Below are positions 26,037 to 36,149 of a DNA stretch of 64,000 nucleotides, piece by piece. Under the pieces are notes generated by a model. That model was not told the origin of the DNA. It did not search any database and saw nothing but the letters and a program-made list of their open reading frames with translations. The stretch is taken from the NCBI GenBank assembly GCA_029553285.1, contig JAKPCO010000080.1, positions 92,664-156,663 of the forward strand, in the 5' to 3' direction. A program made the position numbers and the translations under genes. This DNA is from Methanobacteriota archaeon. Its GTDB lineage: Archaea > Halobacteriota > Methanosarcinia > Methanotrichales > Methanotrichaceae. How positions within the stretch are numbered: position 1 is the first letter of the stretch; the number at the start of each line of letters is the position of its first letter.

Positions 26037-26675
26037 ATGCTCAGATGCCACTGGTATCATGCAGCCCTTCTGCTCGTACTCATGTTTTTCTGCACAGGCG
26101 AAGGGCTGGCTCAGAACGCAACCACAGATCAGCCTGTCCTCGAGGGTATATGGAGAGTATCGCTCGGCCAGAATGCCGTGACCATGCTTCTCCATCAGTT
26201 CGAGGGCCAGCTCTTCGGTTCCGCCAGCTCCTCTGAGGAGGCCTGGAACGGCGCTGTTATGGGCTCGATGAACAACAGCACTCTGGAGCTGACGATCACG
26301 TTCTTGAGAGATGGCGGTATCGCTGAAATAAGGCTGATCGGGAGATGCTCGGACGAGGAGATGCGCGGAACATTCTACAGATCCGACAGCACCGGAAATG
26401 CTGAGAGCGGAGAGTTCGAGGCGATCCTGATAAATCCAGATACCTCTGGATACACGCCCGTCAAGGAGGCGCAGTCAGAGGTTGGCGCATCACAGCCTGC
26501 TGCAATCACATCCGGCAACACAACATCCGCGGAACCATCTGAGGCGCAGGCCACGGGCGCCCAGAGCAGGTACACAGATGTTCACTCCCTGGCGCATCTC
26601 GTGCCTCCTGCGGCCGGTGTGATTCCACCTGGCATCAACATGGGCGGAGCTGGCGGCATGGGGATGATGGGATAG
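26037..26675 (+). CDS. Secreted protein of unknown function with Gly/Met-rich C-terminus
   Basis: 212 residues. A signal peptide is clear (HAALLLVLMFFCTGEGLAQ, cleavage near residue 26). A beta-rich domain of about 100 residues follows (VLEGIWRVSLGQNAVTMLLH, MRGTFYRSDSTGNAESGEFE), resembling small extracellular domains that measure around a Trp-containing strand. Then comes a Ser/Thr/Ala/Glu linker, and the tail ends in GGAGGMGMMG. I do not recognise a family. Its stop codon is directly followed by the cyclase ATG, so the two are co-expressed. Confidence 0.7.
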   Translation: MLRCHWYHAALLLVLMFFCTGEGLAQNATTDQPVLEGIWRVSLGQNAVTMLLHQFEGQLFGSASSSEEAWNGAVMGSMNNSTLELTITFLRDGGIAEIRLIGRCSDEEMRGTFYRSDSTGNAESGEFEAILINPDTSGYTPVKEAQSEVGASQPAAITSGNTTSAEPSEAQATGAQSRYTDVHSLAHLVPPAAGVIPPGINMGGAGGMGMMG

Positions 26676-27284
26676 ATGCTCTCTCATCTAATTTACGATG
26701 TGACACATGCGATAAACAGCAGTCTGCCCGTATACCCAGGAGATCTGGGGTTCTCAAGAGAGGTGCTGAAAAGCCTGGAATGGGGGGATCCGTACACGCT
26801 CTCCGCTCTCCATCTCAGCGCCCACGCAGGCACGCACATCGACGCACCCTCACATTTCATCAGAGGCGGCAGATCTGTTCATGAGATACCGATCGAGAGT
26901 TTGATCATGATGGTGGATCTCATCGACTCCGGGACTGTTGTCTCTCCTGAGAATCTATCGGGCCTGAACCCCCTCGCAGAGGGCGTAATATTCAGAACAG
27001 GATCTCTCGCGGGACACATCTCGGAGAGCGCCGCCAGAGCATGTGTGGATCTCAGATTAAAACTAATCGGAACAGATGCGCTCTCAGTGGACAGCCCAGA
27101 GGAGGATGCTGTGCACAGGCTTCTGCTATCAAATGACATGCTGATCCTGGAGGGGTTGTATCTGGAAGGCGTTCCAGCCGGCGTGCACACGCTCCTCTGC
27201 ATGCCGCTTAAGATCGAGGGCGCCGAGGCATCTCCGGTTAGAGCCATCCTGGCTCCGGCTGAGTGGCATCGCTGGATCCCCTGA
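26676..27284 (+). CDS. Cyclase-family metal-dependent hydrolase (kynurenine formamidase-like)
   Basis: A 202-residue enzyme of the cyclase / KynB superfamily. The metal site HAGTHIDAPSHFI is intact and the N-terminal YDVTHAINSSLPVYPGD is typical. VIFRTGSLAGHI and LIGTDALSVDSPEED carry the other conserved positions. Relatives hydrolyse N-formylkynurenine, isatin or other amides and lactones; no tryptophan-degradation gene is nearby, so the substrate is unknown. It begins at the base after the stop of the secreted protein gene and ends 37 bp before the large histidine kinase. Confidence 0.87.
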   Translation: MLSHLIYDVTHAINSSLPVYPGDLGFSREVLKSLEWGDPYTLSALHLSAHAGTHIDAPSHFIRGGRSVHEIPIESLIMMVDLIDSGTVVSPENLSGLNPLAEGVIFRTGSLAGHISESAARACVDLRLKLIGTDALSVDSPEEDAVHRLLLSNDMLILEGLYLEGVPAGVHTLLCMPLKIEGAEASPVRAILAPAEWHRWIP

Positions 27285-27321
27285 GATCTCCGTCTCCAGG
27301 TCGAATTCATGAGGGAATGGT

Positions 27322-30300
27322 ATGGATGCTGATCAACCAGCAGTATATGTATTTGATGATGAAGGCCGTCTCAGATACCTGAGCAGGACCGCTGAAATGC
27401 TGTCAGGGAGAATCTCGAGATGCAGATCCATCTATGAGCTTCTGGGGGTGTCATGCGGCGACTCCCTGGCCTCCGCAGTTGTATCCGGTTCTCCCTCGAG
27501 GATCAGGGCGCGGATAGGCAGCTCCAGTTCCGAGATGCCCCTCTCTGTTATCCCCCTCAGGGATGCCGACGGCTCCAGTGGGCTGATGGTCATCTCCGAC
27601 CTCTCAGGTTCTTTTGAGGAGAGGAGAGAGGAGCGGTGGTACCGGACCGCGCTCGAAAGATCCAGAGAGGCTGTCTTTTTTGTGGAGGCTGAGAGCAGAA
27701 GGATCCTCGATGCTAACGCAGCCTTCCAGGAGCTGCTGGGGTACCCTCCGGAGGAGATCCAGTCTCTCACACTCTACGACATAATGGAGCAGGACAGGGA
27801 GGAGATCGATGAGATACTCAGGCAGGCGATGAGACAGGAGACCGAGAGCGTCCAGGCGTACAGATCCATCGACGGCTCGAGCATCCAGATGAGAGGGAGG
27901 TTCAGCCCGATCGAGGGCGATGGGACGCTGTGCGTCTTCCTCTCCCCCCCTGAGATGGAGGATTACATCCAGAAGAGAGATGTGCTCCTCGCCGGCGTCG
28001 CCATGGCTGCAAACCAGCTCCTGACAGTGGATGGATTTGAGAAAAGTTTGATTAACGCGCTCGAGTTCCTCGGATCCGCAGCGGATGTCGATCGTGTTTA
28101 CATCTATCAGAACACCGAGTCCGGGGATGAGGCTGTGCTCAGGTTCAGGTGGGAGAGGAACAGTGTTCACGTGAGCCTGGATGAGAGGATTCGCTATGAT
28201 GAGCTCCCGCGCTGGAGCGAGCGTTTCCTGAACGACAGGCCTGTTCATGGAATAGTGGACGAGATGCCTCCGCAGGAGCGAGATCTGCTGAAATGCCGCG
28301 GCGTGCGATCAGTTCTGATATTCCCCATCACAATAGCGGACAGGCTCTGGGGGTTCATGGGGTTCGAGGACTGCGAGCGGGAGCGATCCTGGAGCTGGAA
28401 CGAGATATCCATACTCATGCTTGGGGTGGCCAGCATAGGCGGTGCGATAGCGAGAAGTGAGGCTGAGGAGAACCTCCGCAGGAGCGAGGAGAGGTACAGG
28501 GAGCTCGTCGAGAACGCGAACAGCATAATCCTGAGGCTGGACAGAAGAGGGAATGTGAGGTTCATCAACGAGTTCGCACAGCGGTTCTTCGGCTACTCGG
28601 AGAGCGAGATCCTGGGGAAGTGCGTTATGGGTACACTCGTCCCTGATATCGAGTCAACTGGAAGGGACCTCAGGGGGATGATCGCAGAGATACTCAAAGC
28701 GCCTGAGGACTACAGGACGAATGTGAATGAGAACATGAAAAAGAACGGAGAGCGCGTCTGGATCGCATGGACGAACAAGCCCATCGTCTCTGAGAGCGGG
28801 GAGATGGAGATCCTGTGTATTGGGAATGATATAACGGAGCTCAGAAGCGCGAAGGAACGTCTCGAATCGATGAACCAGAGGCTTCTGGAGATAATAGAGT
28901 TCCTTCCGGATGCGACTCTTGTTGTGGATGCCGATGGCAGGGTGGTGGCCTGGAACAGGGCTATGGAGGAGATGACAGGGATATCGAAGGGCGAGATCCT
29001 CGGGAGGGGAGATTTTGCCTATGCTCTGCCGTTCCACGGATGCAGGAGGCCGATGCTCATAGATCTCGTCATGAGATATGATGATCATATCGCATCCCTT
29101 TATGAGAATCTTGAAAAGAGGGGAGACACACTCTATGCCCACGTCCATGTGCCATCGCTCTACAGCGGACGGGGTGCGTATCTCTGGGTCAAGGCATCTC
29201 CGCTCAGGGACAGAGATGGGAGGGTCGTGGGCGCGATCGAGTCGATGAGGGACATCACCGAGAGCAGGCTTGCTGAGATGGAACTGCTCAGAAGAGACAA
29301 TCTTCTTGCGGGATCGGCTCTTGCGATAAGCAGTCTTTTCTCTGGAGAGGATTACGAGTCGTCGATCAACGAGGCGATGCAGATTCTGGGGCTGATCTCA
29401 CAGGTGGACCGCGTCTACGTCTTCGAGAACCATGTGGGGGATGAGCCACAGCTCTGTCTGAGGTTCGAGTGGTGCAGGGATGGAATCAGGAGCTGGATGG
29501 ACAATCAGATCTTCAGGAGCCTCTCGTACAGCAGGTTCTTCCCCGGATGGTACGAGGTTCTGAGCTCTGGCAGGGTCATAAAGGGCATTGTGCGCGATCT
29601 TCCATCTCCGGTGAGGGAGATCCTGGAGCCGTATGGTGCTCTATCCATCCTCATAGTCCCGATCACTGTCGGTGGGAGGTTCTGGGGCATCGTCGGATTC
29701 GATGATACAACCTGCGAAAGAGTGTGGACCGATGCAGAGGTCTCGATCCTGGTCGCCTCTGCCAGCACCATAGGAGAGGCGGTGGCGAAGAATGATGCCA
29801 TAGAGCGGATGCGGCTCCTCGAGTCCGCAGTGGTCAACAGCAACGACGCGATCGTCATAGCCGCGCCCGATCCATCTGATGGGATGCCCAAGATAGTTTA
29901 CGTGAACGATGCATTCACCAGGATGACAGGATACGAGAGAGAGGTGGTGCTTGGAAGGTATCCAGATTTCCTTGAGGGGCCGGAGACTGATAGATCTAAG
30001 ACTGTGGAGATCCTGGAGGCGGTCAGGAAGGAGCAGCCTGTGAGCCTGGAACTCGTGAACTACAGGAAGGACGGCTCCAGGTTCTGGGTCGAGCTGAACA
30101 TCTTCCCGGTCAGGGATCACAGGGGCGAGGTCACCCACTGGGTATCGATACAGAGGGATACGACCGAGAGGAGGCTCGCCGAGGAGCGTCTCAGGCGGAG
30201 CGAGCTCCTGATGAGATCCATGACGGAGAGCATACCCTTCGGATTCTATGTGCTCGACAGAGCGACAGAGAGGAGTCTTTTCCTCAACCACAGGTTCTGC

Positions 30301-32394
30301 GAGCTTCTGGGCGTTGAGGATCTCGAGGATGATCTCAGGTCAGGAAGGATTGATGGCAGCGATCTCTTCTCGCGGATAGGCTCGATGCATCCAGAAGCAG
30401 GAGAGGCGCTCAGGGAGATCTATGGCCGCAGCGACGAGGCCGAGATCGAGATCAGAACAAATGAGAGGGTGATAAAGGTCTTCGCGACAGACGTCATGGA
30501 CAGATCCGGGAGGTACTTCGGGAGGCTGGGCATCTTCGAGGACGTGACCCAGGACATAAAAGCGGCTGAGGATCTCAGAAAAGCGAAGGAGGCTGCTGAG
30601 GAGGCTGCAAGATCGAAGGCTGAGTTCCTTGCGAACATGAGCCATGAGATCAGGACCCCCCTGAACGCGATAATAGGCATGTCAGGTCTCCTCCTGCGAA
30701 CAAACGTCACCCCGGAGCAGAGGTCGTACGTCAGCGCGATACAGAGCAGCGGAAGTGCGCTCCTGGAGATGCTCGCTGACATACTGGATCTCTCGAAGAT
30801 CGAGGATGGGAAGCTCGAGCTTGATTCGAGCCCGTTCAGCATCATGGAGTGCGTCGAGACATGCATGGATATCCTCTCTGTAAAAGCAGGCGAGAAGCAG
30901 ATCGAGCTGATCTATCTCATAGACGAGGATGTGCCGGAGCTGGTTATTGGGGATGCCACAAGGCTCAGACAGGTGCTGGTCAACCTTCTGGAGAACGCGA
31001 TCAAGTTCACCGAGAAGGGCGAGGTCTTCCTGAGGGTGAGCTGCCGGAATATGGATGAAGGGCTGTCAGAGCTCCACTTCTCCGTCAGGGATACCGGCAT
31101 AGGGATCCCTGCGGAGAGGATGGACCGCCTCTTCCACACATTCAGCCAGGTTGATTCCTCGATCACAAGGAGGTATGGCGGAACGGGTCTGGGTCTCGCA
31201 ATCAGCAAACATCTCGTCGAGATGATGGGCGGCAGGATCTGGGCTGAGAGCACCCCTGGAGCTGGCTCGACATTCCACTTCACGATAAAAGCAAGGGTCT
31301 CAGAGCAACCACAGGAGAGGAGCGATCTGCTGAAGGGAAGGCGCGCCCTGCTGATCTACAGAAACGATACCGCCAGGAGCGTGCTCAAAACGCTGCTCCG
31401 CTCTTACAGGATCGATGTCGTGGATGCGCCCCTCCTCGACAGCTCTCTTCTCAGGGAGGGCTTCGATTTTGTGCTCGCGGAATCTGCTGACGGCAGCGAT
31501 ATCATGAGGATAAAATCTGCCCTGCCAGGCGCACGGGTTCTCGCGATCACGGATCTGCTGAAGCCCAGCCTCTCGCAAGATACGCCGGCGATCCCGAAGC
31601 CTGTGAAGCACTCGCAGATGATCTCAGCGATGATCGCAGTAGCCGGGGAACCGGAGGATCCGGTCGCACCTCATGATGTCGGGGAGAGCGACCTGAGGAT
31701 CCTTGTCGCTGAGGACAATCCTGTGAACCTGAAGGTGGTGCTCATGATGCTCTCGCATCTCGGCTACAGGGCGGATACAGCGCGTAACGGGCTTGAGGTT
31801 CTCAGAGCCCTCGAGCATCGCGATTACGATCTCGTGCTCATGGATGTGCAGATGCCTGAGATGGACGGCCTGGAGGCGGCCCGGAGGATACGGGAGATTA
31901 AGGGATATGAAGGGCCGCGTATCGTGGCGATAACAGCCTATGCACTTGAGGGTGATCGTGAGAGGTGCATAGCATCTGGAATGGACGATTACATAAGCAA
32001 GCCTGTGACGATGGAGAAGCTGAAGGCGGCGATCGAGAATGTGAAGGGTGTTCTGGATCCCATGACCCTCTCCAGGCTCAGGGAGCTCCAGGAGCCAGGC
32101 GAGCCGGATGTGGTCGCAGAGCTGGGAGAGATATTCCTCAGCAACGCCCCCTCGAGGATCGCATCGATGCACGAGGCCCTTGAAAAAAATGATCCACATG
32201 CGCTATATAGAGCAGCCCACAGCATGAAGTCAGCAAGCTCGAGCATAGGGGCGCTCCGCCTCTCCAGGATCTGCGCGGATATAGAGGAGCTTGTGCGTGA
32301 AGCGAGGCTCGATGGTGTGGAGGAGAGGCTGAGAGCTCTGGATTCAGAGTTCGAGAGGGTAAGGAGAGAGCTGGAGGGGATCGTTGAGCGGTGA
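27322..32394 (+). CDS. Soluble hybrid sensor histidine kinase: PAS/GAF array, HisKA, HATPase, pseudo-receiver, receiver, Hpt
   Basis: A 1690-residue phosphorelay protein without membrane helices or signal peptide. Rough domain order: PAS (1-100), PAS (108-220), GAF (230-390), PAS (395-510), PAS (525-650), GAF (665-830), PAS (840-955), PAS (965-1075), HisKA with FLANMSHEIRTPLNAIIGMS (His1108), HATPase with NAIKF and DTGIGIP, a degenerate receiver without the phospho-Asp (1340-1440), a true receiver with LVLMDVQMPEMDGLEA (Asp1508), and an Hpt domain with RAAHSMKSASSS (His1633). The two GAF domains are close to each other in sequence (VDRVYIYQN, VDRVYVFEN), which suggests internal duplication. 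The PAS at 840 has a GRYPDFLEG loop where photosensory LOV domains carry Cys, so it is not a light sensor of that type. No separate response regulator is adjacent. Confidence 0.92.
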   Translation: MDADQPAVYVFDDEGRLRYLSRTAEMLSGRISRCRSIYELLGVSCGDSLASAVVSGSPSRIRARIGSSSSEMPLSVIPLRDADGSSGLMVISDLSGSFEERREERWYRTALERSREAVFFVEAESRRILDANAAFQELLGYPPEEIQSLTLYDIMEQDREEIDEILRQAMRQETESVQAYRSIDGSSIQMRGRFSPIEGDGTLCVFLSPPEMEDYIQKRDVLLAGVAMAANQLLTVDGFEKSLINALEFLGSAADVDRVYIYQNTESGDEAVLRFRWERNSVHVSLDERIRYDELPRWSERFLNDRPVHGIVDEMPPQERDLLKCRGVRSVLIFPITIADRLWGFMGFEDCERERSWSWNEISILMLGVASIGGAIARSEAEENLRRSEERYRELVENANSIILRLDRRGNVRFINEFAQRFFGYSESEILGKCVMGTLVPDIESTGRDLRGMIAEILKAPEDYRTNVNENMKKNGERVWIAWTNKPIVSESGEMEILCIGNDITELRSAKERLESMNQRLLEIIEFLPDATLVVDADGRVVAWNRAMEEMTGISKGEILGRGDFAYALPFHGCRRPMLIDLVMRYDDHIASLYENLEKRGDTLYAHVHVPSLYSGRGAYLWVKASPLRDRDGRVVGAIESMRDITESRLAEMELLRRDNLLAGSALAISSLFSGEDYESSINEAMQILGLISQVDRVYVFENHVGDEPQLCLRFEWCRDGIRSWMDNQIFRSLSYSRFFPGWYEVLSSGRVIKGIVRDLPSPVREILEPYGALSILIVPITVGGRFWGIVGFDDTTCERVWTDAEVSILVASASTIGEAVAKNDAIERMRLLESAVVNSNDAIVIAAPDPSDGMPKIVYVNDAFTRMTGYEREVVLGRYPDFLEGPETDRSKTVEILEAVRKEQPVSLELVNYRKDGSRFWVELNIFPVRDHRGEVTHWVSIQRDTTERRLAEERLRRSELLMRSMTESIPFGFYVLDRATERSLFLNHRFCELLGVEDLEDDLRSGRIDGSDLFSRIGSMHPEAGEALREIYGRSDEAEIEIRTNERVIKVFATDVMDRSGRYFGRLGIFEDVTQDIKAAEDLRKAKEAAEEAARSKAEFLANMSHEIRTPLNAIIGMSGLLLRTNVTPEQRSYVSAIQSSGSALLEMLADILDLSKIEDGKLELDSSPFSIMECVETCMDILSVKAGEKQIELIYLIDEDVPELVIGDATRLRQVLVNLLENAIKFTEKGEVFLRVSCRNMDEGLSELHFSVRDTGIGIPAERMDRLFHTFSQVDSSITRRYGGTGLGLAISKHLVEMMGGRIWAESTPGAGSTFHFTIKARVSEQPQERSDLLKGRRALLIYRNDTARSVLKTLLRSYRIDVVDAPLLDSSLLREGFDFVLAESADGSDIMRIKSALPGARVLAITDLLKPSLSQDTPAIPKPVKHSQMISAMIAVAGEPEDPVAPHDVGESDLRILVAEDNPVNLKVVLMMLSHLGYRADTARNGLEVLRALEHRDYDLVLMDVQMPEMDGLEAARRIREIKGYEGPRIVAITAYALEGDRERCIASGMDDYISKPVTMEKLKAAIENVKGVLDPMTLSRLRELQEPGEPDVVAELGEIFLSNAPSRIASMHEALEKNDPHALYRAAHSMKSASSSIGALRLSRICADIEELVREARLDGVEERLRALDSEFERVRRELEGIVER

Positions 32395-32504
32395 TCCTCG
32401 CCGGGAGCAATGCATCAGGCTAAAAATGCGATCGTCGGATCCATGCTCTCGTTTAATGCCCATGGGTAAAGCGACAAATACAATCGCATCTAGAGGTATG
32501 ACGA

Positions 32505-34010
32505 ATGACGAAGTACCTGATCATTCTCGGAACAACATCACACTCCGGGAAGAGCATACTGGTCACCGCTTTATGCAGAATGCTCAAAAACCGCGGGCTT
32601 CGCGTCGCCCCATTCAAGTCCCAGAACATGAGCCTGAACTCGTGGGTGACATCCTCAGGAGGAGAGATGGGGATAGCCCAGGCTGTGCAGGCATGGGCTG
32701 CCGGCGTGGAGCCGTCTGTTCTCATGAACCCCATACTGCTCAAGCCAAAGGGAGACCGGACATCTCAGGTCATAATAATGGGGAGACCGGTGGCGGACAG
32801 GTCGGCTGCAGATTACTACAAGGATATAGACAGCCTGAAGGGAATCGTCGATTCAGCGATCGAGGAGCTGAGCAGGGATTACGATTACATCATCGTCGAG
32901 GGGGCAGGCGGGGCGGCTGAGATAAACCTCTTCGATAGAGATATCGCGAACATATACGTCGCATCCAGGCTCAGAGCACCCATCATACTCGTGGGGGATA
33001 TCGAGAGGGGTGGGGTCTTCGCGAGCCTCTACGGGACTGTGAAACTTCTCCCACCCGAGATCAGGGATCTGGTGAAGGGGATGGTCATAAACAAGTTCCG
33101 CGGGGATCCCACGATACTTCACCCGGGTATAAGAATGCTGGAGGAGATGACAGGGATCCCTGTGCTCGGGATTCTCCCCTACCTGGATCTCGAGATACCC
33201 TCCGAGGATTCGGTATCGCTCTCGGACAAGAAGATCTCACAAAAAGAGAATATGCCGGAGATAGCGATCATAAGGCTCCCCAGGATATCGAACTTCACAG
33301 ACTTCGAGCCGCTGGAGCGATACGCAAGGGTCCGCTACGTAGATCTGAAGGACGATCTCGGAAACCCGGATGCGGTGATAATACCGGGCACAAAGAACAC
33401 GGTCTCAGATCTTGCCGAGATGAGGAGATACGGGATGGATCGCAGAATCCTCTCTTTAAAGAACGTCCCGATAATCGGAATCTGTGGAGGGTATCAGATT
33501 CTCGGAAGAGAGATCATCGACTGCGGAATAGAGGATATCTGCGGATCCATCCCGGGGCTGGGGCTCATCGATGCGGTGACGCGCTTTGATGCATATGAAA
33601 AGAGAACTGTTCAGGTGACAAAGGAGGTCACGGGAGATGGGCCTATACTGGGGAGGATAAAGGGGGAGCTTGTAAAGGGATACGAGATACACATGGGGAT
33701 CACTGAATCAAGGGAGAGGAGCGCATTCGGGGACGATGGCGCTGTTGCAGAGGGCGGACTGGTGATGGGCACATACCTCCACGGCCTCTTTGAGAACGAG
33801 AACTTCAGGAACGCATTTCTCGATTACCTCTACGAGCGGAGGGGGCTGAGGCGCCAGGAGATCTCGCGCGATACCGGATTCGATGCCCTGGCAGAGGCTG
33901 TGGAGAGACATCTCGACACGAAGAGCGTACTGAAAATGCTGGAGCTGGATGTGCCAACAGAGAGCCAGCCTTCAGATGTAAATGCAGCAGAGATGCATAA
34001 AAGCCGGTGA
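32505..34010 (+). CDS. cobQ: Cobyric acid synthase
   Basis: 501 residues (CobQ/CbiP), which amidates four carboxylates of adenosylcobyrinic acid a,c-diamide in cobamide synthesis. The N-terminal P-loop domain is visible in LIILGTTSHSGKSILVTALC, with FKSQNMSLNSW and IVEGAGGAAEINLFDRDIAN. The C-terminal glutamine amidotransferase domain has VIIPGTKNTVSDL, IGICGGYQILG (nucleophile-position Cys327) and MGTYLHGLFEN. ATG 32505 starts the conserved sequence directly. It is followed 3 bp later by moeA. Methanogens need cobamides for methyl transfer. Confidence 0.94.
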   Translation: MTKYLIILGTTSHSGKSILVTALCRMLKNRGLRVAPFKSQNMSLNSWVTSSGGEMGIAQAVQAWAAGVEPSVLMNPILLKPKGDRTSQVIIMGRPVADRSAADYYKDIDSLKGIVDSAIEELSRDYDYIIVEGAGGAAEINLFDRDIANIYVASRLRAPIILVGDIERGGVFASLYGTVKLLPPEIRDLVKGMVINKFRGDPTILHPGIRMLEEMTGIPVLGILPYLDLEIPSEDSVSLSDKKISQKENMPEIAIIRLPRISNFTDFEPLERYARVRYVDLKDDLGNPDAVIIPGTKNTVSDLAEMRRYGMDRRILSLKNVPIIGICGGYQILGREIIDCGIEDICGSIPGLGLIDAVTRFDAYEKRTVQVTKEVTGDGPILGRIKGELVKGYEIHMGITESRERSAFGDDGAVAEGGLVMGTYLHGLFENENFRNAFLDYLYERRGLRRQEISRDTGFDALAEAVERHLDTKSVLKMLELDVPTESQPSDVNAAEMHKSR

Positions 34011-34013
34011 AAC

Positions 34014-35162
34014 ATGTTCAGAAAGCTGTCCTCTGTCGATTACGCCCTTGATAGGCTCCTCGATCTGTGCGATCCTTTGGAGGAGAGAGAGAAGATCCCG
34101 ATCGAGGATGCGTGCGGAAGGGTTCTCGCATCTGACGCACTCTCGCCAGAGGATCTGCCATCCTTCAACAGGGCTGCCATGGACGGATATGCGGTCAGAT
34201 CCCACGAGACCAGGGGGGCGTCTCCGATCTCCCCCGTCCGGATCACGGAGTACGTGAGGGTCAGGACCGGCGCCGCTCTCCCCGAGGGTTTCGATGCGGT
34301 TGTGATGCTCGAGGATTCGTTTTTGCGCGGTAACGTCCTGGAGATCACGGCCGAGCTCACGCCATACAGAAACGTCTCGAGGATCGGAGAGGATGTGAGA
34401 TCAGGGGATCTCGTGCTGAGCCGGGAGCACAGGCTCAGGCCGCCAGACCTTGCGCTTCTCGGGGCTGTCGGCATTGACAGTGTGGAGGTCTTCACCAGAC
34501 CGCGTGTCGCTGTCATCCCAACCGGAGATGAGCTCGTCCACAGGAGCTGCGTCCCCGCGCCGGGCGAGGCGAGAGAGATCAACAGCATCATGATATGCAG
34601 CTACGTGAAGCTCTGGGGCGGTGAGCCGCAGCTCTCCGGAGTGATACCGGATGAGAGGGGTGCGATAAAAGAAGTCATAAAGAGATGTCTGGGCTCTGAC
34701 CTGATACTGATCTCAGGCGGAACATCTGTCGGTGATAGAGATTATGCGCCGGGCGTGCTGGAGGAGATGGGGGAGCTGATGGTTCACGGGATCAGGCTGA
34801 GCCCTGGCAGGCCCACGGCCCTCGGATCCGTGAATGGCACCCCGGTTGTGTGCCTCCCGGGATACCCTGTAGCTGCTCTGGCATCGCTCTACCTGCTCGT
34901 GAGGCCCGCGGTGAAGAGGCTCGCGCATCTCAGAGATGATCTTCAGAGAAGAGAGGCTAGGCTCTCAAGAAAGATACCGTCCAGGCCAGGTTACATCACA
35001 TTCGCAAGGGTCTCGCTGAAAAATGGGATCGCCGATCCGGTCATGGTCAGCGGGGCCGGCATACTGAGCTCTGTCGCGCGGGCGGATGGATTTGTTCTGG
35101 TGCCTGAGGATCTTGAGGGGCTGGATGAGGGGGAGCGGGTCGAGGTGCATATCTTCGAGTGA
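34014..35162 (+). CDS. moeA: Molybdopterin molybdenumtransferase MoeA
   Basis: 382 residues. It inserts molybdate (or tungstate) into adenylated molybdopterin. Characteristic segments are LPSFNRAAMDGYAVRS, VRTGAALPEGFDAVVMLED, RIGEDVRSGDLVL, VIPTGDELV (start of the MPT-binding domain), LISGGTSVGDRDYAP, HGIRLSPGRPTALG and VCLPGYPVAAL. All four MoeA domains are present. It sits in the same operon as cobQ (3-bp gap), and a small hairpin follows its stop. Confidence 0.94.
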   Translation: MFRKLSSVDYALDRLLDLCDPLEEREKIPIEDACGRVLASDALSPEDLPSFNRAAMDGYAVRSHETRGASPISPVRITEYVRVRTGAALPEGFDAVVMLEDSFLRGNVLEITAELTPYRNVSRIGEDVRSGDLVLSREHRLRPPDLALLGAVGIDSVEVFTRPRVAVIPTGDELVHRSCVPAPGEAREINSIMICSYVKLWGGEPQLSGVIPDERGAIKEVIKRCLGSDLILISGGTSVGDRDYAPGVLEEMGELMVHGIRLSPGRPTALGSVNGTPVVCLPGYPVAALASLYLLVRPAVKRLAHLRDDLQRREARLSRKIPSRPGYITFARVSLKNGIADPVMVSGAGILSSVARADGFVLVPEDLEGLDEGERVEVHIFE

Positions 35163-35165
35163 AAA

Positions 35166-35186
35166 GAGATCTCCACAGGGGATCTC
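35166..35186 (+). terminator. Hairpin after moeA
   Basis: GAGATC (35166-35171) and GATCTC (35181-35186) pair around a loop that can add CC/GG pairs, four bases past the moeA stop. No strong T-run follows, so terminator function is only possible. The remaining 130 bp up to the convergent aldolase stop show nothing else. Confidence 0.3.
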
Positions 35187-35319
35187 GCCAGGGAAGCCCC
35201 GCAGATTCCAAATGCACCGGACGGGGCATACGACTCTGTGATATCCCCGCACCTTCGACCGGCTCCCGACCCCATCAGAAGCCTAGATGAAGGGCTAGAT
35301 CCGTACCATCAGCCGCGCG

Positions 35320-36123
35320 TCAGATCTCGCTCAGTATCCCCGCCGCCTCCTCTGCGCTTCTTCCATGATGCACTATGGCGCATATCGCCCTGGTCATGCG
35401 GGTCGGATCCCTGTGCTGGAAGACGTTTCTGCCTATGGCGACGCCCCTCGCGCCCGCCTTCATCGCGCCCTCGATCATCTGGAGGAACTCAAGGTCTGTC
35501 GCTGTCTTCGGGCCGCCTGCTATGACCACAGGCACAGGACAGCCAGCCACGACATCCCTGAAGCTATCCGGCGATCCTGTGTAGTTCGTCTTTATGATGT
35601 CAGCCCCGAGCTCGGCGCCTGCCCTGGCTGCGTGCGCCACGACGTCCGGTGCGTTCGGGTTTGTTATATCCTTGCCGCGGGGGTACATCATCGCGACCAG
35701 CGGCATGCCCCAGAAGTCGCACCTCTCAGAGACCATCCCGAGGAAGTGAAGCTGCTCCGCCTCGGTCTCGGAGCCGATATTTATGTGGACGCTCACCGCA
35801 TCCGCTCCGAGCTTTATCGCCTCCTCCACCATGGCGACCTGGACCTTGTTGTTCGGATCAGGGCCGAGGGAGGTGGAGGCTGACATGTGCACGATCAAAC
35901 CTATATCCCTGCCGTAGCCGCGATGCCCGTGTCTGACCATCCCCTTCTGCTGGAGCACCGCATTTGCCCCGCCCTTCGCAACCTTATCGACCATCTCAGG
36001 CAGGTTCGCAAGCCCCTGTATCGGGCCGACGGATATCCCGTGATCAAGAGGTATTATCACGGTGTTCCCGCTGTCCCTGTCCATGATTCTTTCCAGACGA
36101 ACGCGTTTGCCAATCTCGCTCAT
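35320..36123 (-). CDS. 2-amino-3,7-dideoxy-D-threo-hept-6-ulosonate synthase (ADH synthase, aldolase family)
   Basis: A 267-residue class I aldolase of the DhnA superfamily, most like the Methanocaldococcus MJ0400 type that starts the archaeal alternative shikimate route from aspartate semialdehyde and a 6-deoxy-ketohexose phosphate. Motifs: [65 protein letters not shown] (Tyr), [14 protein letters not shown] (Schiff-base Lys), [16 protein letters not shown] and [14 protein letters not shown]. Fructose-bisphosphate aldolase activity is an alternative, since MJ0400-like proteins can show it, but the SVHINIG region and the separate FBA at 23.9 kb favour ADH synthase. The second pathway gene (dehydroquinate synthase II) is not adjacent. 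Confidence 0.82.
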   Translation of the reverse strand: MSEIGKRVRLERIMDRDSGNTVIIPLDHGISVGPIQGLANLPEMVDKVAKGGANAVLQQKGMVRHGHRGYGRDIGLIVHMSASTSLGPDPNNKVQVAMVEEAIKLGADAVSVHINIGSETEAEQLHFLGMVSERCDFWGMPLVAMMYPRGKDITNPNAPDVVAHAARAGAELGADIIKTNYTGSPDSFRDVVAGCPVPVVIAGGPKTATDLEFLQMIEGAMKAGARGVAIGRNVFQHRDPTRMTRAICAIVHHGRSAEEAAGILSEI

Positions 36124-36149
36124 AATGATCTCCCAGTGTTAACGTGGTA

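Noticed and set aside
29840..30170. Blue-light LOV domain in the large kinase
   Set aside because: The loop reads GRYPDFLEG and lacks the flavin-binding Cys, so it is an ordinary PAS domain.
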